A stretch of 12,879 bases of DNA from Verrucomicrobiales bacterium. Its GTDB lineage: Bacteria > Verrucomicrobiota > Verrucomicrobiia > Verrucomicrobiales > DEV007. The notes beneath the pieces were generated by a model that saw only the letters and a list, made by a program, of their open reading frames with translations, did not search any database and was not told where the DNA came from. The position numbers and the translations under genes were made by a program. This document shows positions 6,421-11,828 of this stretch, piece by piece (position 1 is the first letter of the stretch; every line of letters begins with the position of its first letter). The stretch is from NCBI GenBank assembly GCA_021648365.1, contig JAKISY010000118.1, positions 1-12,879 on the forward strand, written 5' to 3'.

Positions 6421-8445
6421 TCACTTCAGCTCCCACTTCTCACCAAAAAATCCCGCCTTTTCCACCTTACCCGGCGCCCGTGAAGTCACTGGTGAAGTCA
6501 CATCGATCACCGCCCAGTCTGGCAATTTTGCCACCTGACGCGCATTGTTCAAATAATCGTATTCGCGATAAGTGAATCCACTATTGAGCACCACGTAGCG
6601 CTTAGGATTCAAGGGATTAGGAAAAATCATCACCATCACGTGATCCTTTCCGGCAAAGGTATTTTTCCCAACCTTGACACTGTCCTTGCTCCAGCCTATC
6701 GGCAGCTTAGCGATGATCTTTTTCAACACCGCATTGCTCGACGGATCACCCCACAACACCAAATTACTATTGGCAATCATCGCCTCATCCACCTTCACAT
6801 CTTCCACCACCCGAGCATCTCCACGAAATTGTTGACGCCAGTGAGTCACCGCATGTTCCATCTCCTTGCCCACCCATTCACCCACCTTAGCATTCATCGC
6901 TTCGCCAGTAGGTTTCACCATCACAAAACTATCCATGAACGCGTCATCAATCGGCCCCTGCAGGTCATGACGTTTTTTCAAAATCGAATCAGCTTCCTTT
7001 TCACCCACCATCCATTTACCTTTAGCACCTTTCACAAAATGCACCTGCCAAGAACGATCCGACCTCACTGGCGGCACCTGCAAACCCTGCCCGTTCAGCT
7101 CGACTACTGGCACATGCACCTGATCCAGCGGACATTCCCCCGGTGCAAAGTCTAGAGTGAAAGACTTCACCCCCTCCACTTTCAGAAAAATTCCATTCGG
7201 CCACTCCCACTCTGCTTCGATACTAGCCTTCTTCCAATGTTCGTCCATCTCATCGATGACCACCCAATTCATACGATTGTATTTGAGCGTCCAAGTGGTC
7301 AAGCGCACCGCGCGCGGCACTCTGACTCGCCCCTTTTCAGCGATGCTCGTCAAGCGCGTTTCGATCTCCGCCAAAGTATCTGGATGGAATTTGTGTGCCA
7401 TGCCCGGCCCAATCAGATGCACCAAATCCAAGCCCACCTTATCCATCGCTTTCTCCATCATGTCCGCCGCTTGTTTTTGTGAGTCAATCTCACCGCTATA
7501 AGCAATCGTCGGACAATTCGACAAATTGATCGCCCAATCAGTGCAATCATACCAATGCCACAAAGTTTTTTCCCAAGGCGTCGGAGTAAGCGTTTCTTTC
7601 TGAAAAGTTCTCAAAAAGTCTGGAGTTTCAGAAAACCCCGCACCCGGTTGAGCCGCCGCCCATTGATCCGCATAATGCACCGCAAACTGCCAACACGCAG
7701 CCCCTCCCATCGAAAAGCCACGCACTAAAATACGATCCTCATCAATCCGGTAATACTTACGCGCATGATCCAGAGCTTCAAACAAATCCACCTCGCCAGC
7801 AAACTTGTTAGCATTAGAATAACGACCATAAGGATGCAGCACAATCCCGTTAGGTGGCGAGATCTTGCCCTTCGAACGCGATCGTTGACTGATGAACGAA
7901 AGCTCGCTCAACTTCTCCCCGCGACCGTGAAACCAAAAATCCAAACGCGACTTAGCATCTCCCTCAAAAGAATACGATTCAGGGATTTCCAAACCATAAG
8001 GCTGCGCCGAATCATCGATCTTCGAACGGTACCCCCTCACCACCAGCCCCTTTTGCTTCAACCAAGACGCCTGACGTTGATTCAACTCATCCGCCCGATT
8101 CATCCCCGTCTGCAACTGCTGCTCAGCCACCGCAAACTCCGACTTGCGGTGAAACTCTTGATAATCCAGCACATAACGCACCGCCTTGTGATAAATCTCC
8201 ACATCCGGCAACAAATCCAACCACTCAGGTTCCTTAGCCAAAGCCTTTTTCAAACCCTCGATCTTCTGCCCCAAATCCGCCAAGCCCTTGCGCAGCTTCT
8301 GCTCCGTATCCTCAGGCACATCAATTCCAATGCTCGGAATCCGCCTCACCTTGTCCGCCTTATTATCCGCCAGCCCATCCGCTCGCAAAATACCACACGT
8401 CATCAACCCACACGCACCTATTAGAAATAAAACTTTAGCATTCAT
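6421..8445 (-). CDS. Secreted alpha/beta hydrolase, prolyl oligopeptidase-like (S9) or esterase
   Basis: A 674-residue exported hydrolase, numbered from the ATG at 8445. That start gives MNAKVLFLIGACGLMTCG, a clean signal peptide. A longer frame begins at 8487, but its 14 extra residues are encoded by an AT-rich intergenic repeat, so I prefer the shorter form. Residues about 45-130 are helical and charged. The catalytic domain (about 145-390) has nucleophile motif GFSMGG (Ser245), a likely acid in SGEIDSQ (Asp321), and a His in GMAHKFHP (His351 or His354), the order expected for an S9-type triad. A C-terminal region of nearly 300 residues follows, with beta-rich stretches and the string LVLWGDPSSNAVLKKI. 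Related proteins in this group are annotated as prolyl oligopeptidase-like, and some relatives are carbohydrate esterases. Substrate cannot be told. It converges on the DUF1501 gene and diverges from the broken DUF6807 gene. No Shine-Dalgarno is seen. Confidence 0.85.
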   Translation of the reverse strand: MNAKVLFLIGACGLMTCGILRADGLADNKADKVRRIPSIGIDVPEDTEQKLRKGLADLGQKIEGLKKALAKEPEWLDLLPDVEIYHKAVRYVLDYQEFHRKSEFAVAEQQLQTGMNRADELNQRQASWLKQKGLVVRGYRSKIDDSAQPYGLEIPESYSFEGDAKSRLDFWFHGRGEKLSELSFISQRSRSKGKISPPNGIVLHPYGRYSNANKFAGEVDLFEALDHARKYYRIDEDRILVRGFSMGGAACWQFAVHYADQWAAAQPGAGFSETPDFLRTFQKETLTPTPWEKTLWHWYDCTDWAINLSNCPTIAYSGEIDSQKQAADMMEKAMDKVGLDLVHLIGPGMAHKFHPDTLAEIETRLTSIAEKGRVRVPRAVRLTTWTLKYNRMNWVVIDEMDEHWKKASIEAEWEWPNGIFLKVEGVKSFTLDFAPGECPLDQVHVPVVELNGQGLQVPPVRSDRSWQVHFVKGAKGKWMVGEKEADSILKKRHDLQGPIDDAFMDSFVMVKPTGEAMNAKVGEWVGKEMEHAVTHWRQQFRGDARVVEDVKVDEAMIANSNLVLWGDPSSNAVLKKIIAKLPIGWSKDSVKVGKNTFAGKDHVMVMIFPNPLNPKRYVVLNSGFTYREYDYLNNARQVAKLPDWAVIDVTSPVTSRAPGKVEKAGFFGEKWELK

Positions 8446-8468
8446 CGCCGACACTCTAGAGTTAAGCT

Positions 8469-8500
8469 CGCCAAATTCCAAATTCATAATTCATAATTCA
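8469..8500. repeat. AT-rich simple repeat (aattcataattcata) between divergent genes
   Basis: The sequence starts cgccaaattccaaatt and continues with two attcataa units and a final attca. It resembles 4876-4905 in its opening, composition and position just before a C-rich stretch that ends at a plus-strand ATG. It is the only spacer between the hydrolase (minus) and the DUF6807 remnant (plus), so promoters for both must overlap it or lie inside the genes. The longer start of the hydrolase frame (8487) is inside this repeat. Confidence 0.5.
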
Positions 8501-8508
8501 CATCCCCC

Positions 8509-9155
8509 ATGCCTTCCTCATTCCAATCCTGCGAAATCCTCCCCCTGCCCGATCATCAAAGAGCCTTCCAAATCGACGGTCAGGAACGCATCCGCTGGCA
8601 TCACAGCCGCAGCTATCCTCGCCCCTTTTTCTATCCATTCACCGGACCGTCAGGAGCCCCCTGACCCGTATGGGGCACCCCGGAGCCTCTAACCACGAAC
8701 ATCACCGCTCCATCTGGTTTGCTCACCACGACGTGGACGGACATGATTTCTGGTCGGATAACAGCGGCACCCAGATTGTCGAAAAAATGTGGCTTGCCTA
8801 TAACGACGGTCCTGACGAATGCATCATGGCAACCCTGCTCGAATGGAAAAACGGCAAGCGACTTCCCGTCACCGAAGGCATCACCTTTTTTGACCACCCA
8901 GACAACCCGAGCTTCCCCTGTCACTGGCATGTGCGCGAAGACGGCTGGATTGGAGCCTCCCTCTGCATGCACGAAGCTCTCGATATCAAAAAAAACGCCC
9001 CGCTCAAACTGCGCTACCTACTTCACGCCCACACCGGCCCCGTCGATGCCGATCACGCCCAACAGCAAGCCAAAAACTTTGCCCAACGCCCAGGATTCAC
9101 CGTCGCCAAAGGCAAAGCCAAACACCACCAGTTCGAAGTAAAACGAGATCAGTAA
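8509..9155 (+). pseudogene. Broken DUF6807 (PmoA-like) gene: frameshift plus internal deletion
   Basis: The first segment (8509-8664) encodes 51 residues ending in RPFFYPFTGPSGAP and then TGA. The family normally continues with LTRMGHPGAxNHxHHRSxWFAH, which is present one frame over from 8661 (LTRMGHPGASNHEHHRSIWFAHHDVDGHDFW in two overlapping parts). One missing C in the C-run at 8657-8661 (five instead of six) explains the shift. Downstream, the conserved N-terminal half runs to MATLLEWKNGK, then jumps to VTEGITFFDHPDNP and CHWHVREDGWIGAS, parts that in family members are separated by a long beta-sheet segment, roughly 80-100 residues by memory of the family. The C-terminus LRYLLHAHTGPVD is normal. 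Joined, the product would be about 215 residues against roughly 280-300 usual. Two independent lesions make decay likelier than a sequencing slip. DUF6807 proteins are linked to sugar-catabolic gene sets, with unproven activity. A start at 8670 could give a 161-residue fragment. Confidence 0.85.
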
Positions 9156-9160
9156 ATCCC

Positions 9161-9189
9161 TCACAGTGTGAAACAGCTTTTCAAGCTGT
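9161..9189. repeat. Two small palindromes after the DUF6807 remnant
   Basis: TCACA-G-TGTGA occupies 9161-9171, with 5-base arms around one G. Immediately after, ACAGCTT-ttc-AAGCTGT (9173-9189) is a perfect 7-base-pair hairpin with a 3-base loop. No T-run follows, so it is not a classical terminator. Both probably belong to the same palindromic element as 9221-9294. The CACAGTG core is shared with the palindrome at 1414-1434, which may be chance. Confidence 0.55.
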
Positions 9190-9220
9190 GTTCCGGTTCA
9201 GCTCATGAATTACTCTGTCG

Positions 9221-9294
9221 GAAAAGCTGCGTCAAGCCGCAGCACTCCAAAGCATCTCCTACCTTTGGAGTGCGAGTGGCTTGACACCGCTTTC
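9221..9294. repeat. Long imperfect inverted repeat (REP/MITE-like palindromic element)
   Basis: Arms of about 32 bases flank the 10-base loop catctcctac (9253-9262). The inner parts GCACTCCAAAG (9242-9252) and CTTTGGAGTGC (9263-9273) pair perfectly over 11 bases. Further out, GTCAAGCC (left) pairs with GGCTTGAC (right), separated from the inner stem by 3 and 4 unpaired bases, and the ends gaaaagc and gctttc pair partly. A nested alternative hairpin, GCTGCG-tcaagc-CGCAGC (9226-9243), uses the left arm alone. There is no transposase or T-run. From memory, similar GGCTTGACACCGC palindromes are scattered in verrucomicrobial genomes, which I cannot verify here. Confidence 0.75.
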
Positions 9295-9331
9295 ATCTAG
9301 TCGTCTTGAGCGCACGATAAAGAAACCACAT

Positions 9332-9428
9332 CTTCCCCTCAACTCTGCGTCTCCGCGTCTTTGGACGCTTTGCTCGACCTTTCAGGTCGCCTGTCTTCAC
9401 TTCGTTATGGCTGCGTGAGAACTTCTTC
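9332..9428. repeat. Interspersed intergenic repeat, copy B
   Basis: This is the better-preserved partner of 1494-1590: 9351-9418 matches 1517-1584 at 58 of 68 positions without gaps. It contains two adjacent perfect hairpins, GCGTC-tttg-GACGC (9355-9368) and CGACCT-ttc-AGGTCG (9375-9389). Some differences in copy A spoil the second hairpin. Together with 9161-9294 it fills most of the 323-base gene-free stretch between the DUF6807 remnant and the SGNH gene. I see no gene, no tRNA and no clear terminator in that stretch. Confidence 0.75.
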
Positions 9429-9478
9429 TCACTGCCCATCAGAGGACTCCAAACAAGTTCGCAAATAACCAATCCAGT

Positions 9479-10903
9479 TCACTTCCCCTTTTTACCCACC
9501 CGCCTAACCACATACTTACGCGCTTTCGGCTGCGCCAATTCGTAAATCCTTTTTTCATAATCCAAAGAAGATTTCAAAAACTCCTCAATCCTCGGTTTCA
9601 GCTTTTCATATTCCACCTGGAAAGCCGCAGCATCATCCGCATGGCGATTACGCAGCCCCTTGATCCGGCTCCACAGATTACGCAGCGGTCGGATCACCTT
9701 ATCATTCTTCTCACGATTCAACAAAGCCACCTGCAAGGCTTGCTTGTATTGCGGAGTTTTTTCATTAGCCTGCAATTCGATTTTCGCCGCCAATTGCACA
9801 TGGCTCACAGGCTTACCTATCGATTCGCCATCGATGAAAACCTCATACCTGCCAGGCTTCAAGCCCGATACTTTCAGTCGCTCATTACTGATCCTATGCC
9901 CGGCTTTAGTCATTTCATAACCCACCGCAGGACCAGGAGTTTTCCACTTATTCATCTCTACTCCAAAAGCCTCTTGCGGCAGAACCCAAGGCAAAGAACG
10001 AGCTTTGAAAGTGAACTCAAGCCCTTCCCCCTCACTCAATGCCTGAACCCCCTCAAGCTTCCCGCCAACCCCACGCCCCTTCCACTTCCCTGCTTGCTGG
10101 TTAAGTGTGATCGCACTCACACTTCTGCGATCAGGGTTCAACTGCGACAAAAACGAATACGCCATCACCACCTGACCACCCGCATCGGGATGTATCGTAT
10201 CGCTCACCAAAGTGAAGTCCACATCTTTACGCCTACCCAACAAAGTCAGATCGTTCAACGGCGCCCAGAAGTCCGCAAACGCATATCGATTCTCCGTCGC
10301 CTGCTCACGCAACCAGCCTCCATAAAAAGCCATGATCGAATTATACTGCTGTGAAAACCCCCTCTTACCAAAAGGAAAAGTCGGATCATCCTTGCGCAAG
10401 GTCAGTTGATGATGATCAAACATCGTCGGCGACAACAACATCGGAGCGGCTTTTAATCCCGTCACCTTCCCCAACACCGCAAGCATGTCTTTTTTGTAAA
10501 CGGAAAAAATATCCTGAGTGAAATCCACATACTCCCCATCATTCATTCCCAACAAAATACTAACATATTTAGGTTTGAACGCCGCCACATCATCTTCAAA
10601 ACGAGCCAAGGCATGAGTGACTCGATCACCACTCACTCCCGCATTGTGAAAATGAATTTTGCGATCGGGATAGCGAGTGTAGAAAAAATCCTCAATATAC
10701 TGAGTATAAAGACACTGGTGAGTGATCGAATCACCAAGGAAAACAAAAGTATCCCCATCCTCCAACTTCAGTGTAGGGATCGCTGCGGCCTGAGTTTTTG
10801 CCACTGGTTTTGGCGGGGATTTCTTCTCAACTGGAGCTTGAGCCAGCAGTCCGCCTGACAACATCAGGCTCAATGACAAGAGTAATTCCAAAGGCAATTT
10901 CAT
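9479..10903 (-). CDS. Secreted SGNH/GDSL-family hydrolase with C-terminal extension
   Basis: A 474-residue exported protein. Residues 1-23 are a signal peptide (hydrophobic LLLSLSLMLSGGLLAQA, cleavage after AQA). A Pro/Lys-rich linker follows to about residue 42. The SGNH domain spans about 45-265, with all four blocks: FLGDSIT (nucleophile Ser59), NAGVSGDRV (oxyanion Gly), LGMNDG (Asn121) and SDTIHPDAGG (Asp235, His238). The fold is that of rhamnogalacturonan acetylesterase- and lipase-type esterases, so a serine esterase, perhaps removing acetyl groups from polysaccharides, is expected; the substrate is inferred. Residues about 266-474 add a beta-rich part and then a basic, helical tail (about 390-474) ending in Lys/Arg-rich residues. 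It is divergent from the DUF1080 gene across 158 bases, so coordinated expression is possible. The upstream ctctccacc stretch is not a Shine-Dalgarno. The 3' end faces repeat copy B. Confidence 0.9.
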   Translation of the reverse strand: MKLPLELLLSLSLMLSGGLLAQAPVEKKSPPKPVAKTQAAAIPTLKLEDGDTFVFLGDSITHQCLYTQYIEDFFYTRYPDRKIHFHNAGVSGDRVTHALARFEDDVAAFKPKYVSILLGMNDGEYVDFTQDIFSVYKKDMLAVLGKVTGLKAAPMLLSPTMFDHHQLTLRKDDPTFPFGKRGFSQQYNSIMAFYGGWLREQATENRYAFADFWAPLNDLTLLGRRKDVDFTLVSDTIHPDAGGQVVMAYSFLSQLNPDRRSVSAITLNQQAGKWKGRGVGGKLEGVQALSEGEGLEFTFKARSLPWVLPQEAFGVEMNKWKTPGPAVGYEMTKAGHRISNERLKVSGLKPGRYEVFIDGESIGKPVSHVQLAAKIELQANEKTPQYKQALQVALLNREKNDKVIRPLRNLWSRIKGLRNRHADDAAAFQVEYEKLKPRIEEFLKSSLDYEKRIYELAQPKARKYVVRRVGKKGK

Positions 10904-10990
10904 ATAGGTGGAGAGTTTATTGTGATTTTATAAAACAGAAGCTGCACGATTCCGAATTCCCCAACGCTTGTCAAGCCTTGGATAAATACG

Positions 10991-11015
10991 GGAACGTACT
11001 ATTCGACAGCCGTAT
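10991..11015 (+). promoter_or_regulatory. Candidate ECF-sigma-type promoter for the DUF1080 gene
   Basis: GGAAC at 10991-10995 and CGTAT at 11011-11015 are separated by 15 bases, resembling the GGAAC...CGT pattern read by extracytoplasmic-function sigma factors such as SigW-type proteins, though their usual spacing is 16-17. The -10-like part is 47 bases upstream of the ATG at 11062. No good sigma-70 pair with normal spacing is visible in this spacer. TATATT at 11013-11018 could instead be a -10 box without a clear -35. Confidence 0.3.
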
Positions 11016-11061
11016 ATTTTTGGTTAAAGTAAAAACTCAATCTAAACCTCACTAAAAAATC

Positions 11062-11760
11062 ATGATTAAAACTGCAAACTTGAATAAACTTTTTCTGATC
11101 GCTGGCATCAGCACGGTTACAGCCTTTGCTTCGCTGTCTATCTCATTAGCAGAAGACGGCTGGACCAGCATCTTTGATGGCAAAACGCTCAAGGGCTGGA
11201 CACAAAAAAGCGACGGCTTCGCCACCTACCGCGTCGAAGACGGCGCCATTGTTGGCACCACCGTTGAAGGCAGCTCCAACTCCTTTCTCTGCTCCGATAA
11301 AACCTACGGTGATTTCGAACTCGAATTTGATGTCAAAGTAGATGATAAACTCAACTCCGGTTGCCAGATCCGTTCTAAAATCAAAGATCAGACCGACAAA
11401 AGCAAAGGACGCGTTTATGGCCCTCAAGTGGAAATCGAAGCCAGCGCAGGTCAAGCAGGTTGGATTTATGGCGAAGCGACCGGACTCGGTTGGCTCTCCG
11501 AAGCTCCAAAATCTAAAGATGCCACAGTCAACGCCCAATCCTTCATGAAAAACGGCGAATGGAACCACTACCGCATCGTTGCCAAAGGCAACAACATCCA
11601 AACCTGGATCAACGGCAACAAAGTCGCTAACTTGACCCACGACGAAGTTTACAAAACTCACCCCAGCGGCTTCATCGGCTTGCAGGTGCACGGCATCAAA
11701 AAAGGCACCGGCCCTTTTGAAGTAAGCTGGAAAGACCTCAAAATCAAAGAACTCAAATAA
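11062..11760 (+). CDS. Secreted DUF1080 protein (3-keto-disaccharide hydrolase domain)
   Basis: A 232-residue exported single-domain protein. Residues 1-30 are a signal peptide (LFLIAGISTVTAFASLSISLA), cleaved before ED. The remainder is one DUF1080 domain with the concanavalin-like beta-sandwich fold: WTSIFDGKTLKGW (34-46), YRVEDGAIVG (56-65), FELEFDVKVDDKLNSGCQIRS (85-105), YGPQVEIEAS and WIYGEATGLGWLSE (119-147), WNHYRIVAKGNNIQTWING (167-185) and a final FIGLQVHG...WKDLKIKEL. Pfam names the family 3-keto-disaccharide hydrolase after enzymes that cleave 3-keto-glycosides; whether this member is catalytic is not shown, and some relatives may only bind sugars. Unlike its neighbours, the coding strand is not C-rich: 11401-11460 has 19 G and 14 C by hand count. 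That may mean codon selection for high expression or recent arrival. It is single-gene, ending 25 bases before a strong terminator. No Shine-Dalgarno precedes the start. Confidence 0.92.
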   Translation: MIKTANLNKLFLIAGISTVTAFASLSISLAEDGWTSIFDGKTLKGWTQKSDGFATYRVEDGAIVGTTVEGSSNSFLCSDKTYGDFELEFDVKVDDKLNSGCQIRSKIKDQTDKSKGRVYGPQVEIEASAGQAGWIYGEATGLGWLSEAPKSKDATVNAQSFMKNGEWNHYRIVAKGNNIQTWINGNKVANLTHDEVYKTHPSGFIGLQVHGIKKGTGPFEVSWKDLKIKELK

Positions 11761-11785
11761 GCTGAGTTTTCTATCAAAAACATGT

Positions 11786-11818
11786 AAGCCTCGTCGCCAC
11801 CCGCGACGAGGCTTTTTT
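11786..11818 (+). terminator. Rho-independent terminator of the DUF1080 gene
   Basis: GCCTCGTCGC (11788-11797) and GCGACGAGGC (11803-11812) form a perfect 10-base-pair GC-rich stem with a 5-base loop, extended by two A-T pairs (AA at 11786-11787 with TT at 11813-11814) and followed by six T (11813-11818). It lies 25 bases after the DUF1080 stop. On the minus strand the stem is followed by a weaker T-rich stretch, and the convergent NnrS-family gene ends at 11829, so it may work for both genes. Confidence 0.95.
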
Positions 11819-11828
11819 GTGTCCACAA

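Noticed and set aside
7765..8424. A 219-codon plus-strand frame opposite the S9-like hydrolase
   Set aside because: The product is a low-complexity Arg/Leu/Gln-rich string of the type produced by reading the antisense of a real gene. The minus-strand frame has a signal peptide and catalytic motifs.
8445..8487. Upstream ATG at 8487 as the hydrolase start
   Set aside because: The 14 added residues come from the AT-rich repeat, and the start at 8445 gives a normal signal peptide. I keep it only as an alternative.
8670..9155. An intact 161-residue stand-alone gene
   Set aside because: Its start ATG is inside the conserved TRMGHPG motif of DUF6807, and the missing N-terminus is present in the other frame just upstream. 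It is a fragment of a broken gene.
9221..9294. Long inverted repeat as a rho-independent terminator
   Set aside because: There is no T-run after either arm, the loop is 10 bases and the stem is interrupted. A dispersed palindromic element explains it better.
9641..10354. A 237-codon plus-strand frame opposite the SGNH gene
   Set aside because: The product has no recognisable motif, while the minus strand shows all four SGNH blocks. It is an antisense shadow.
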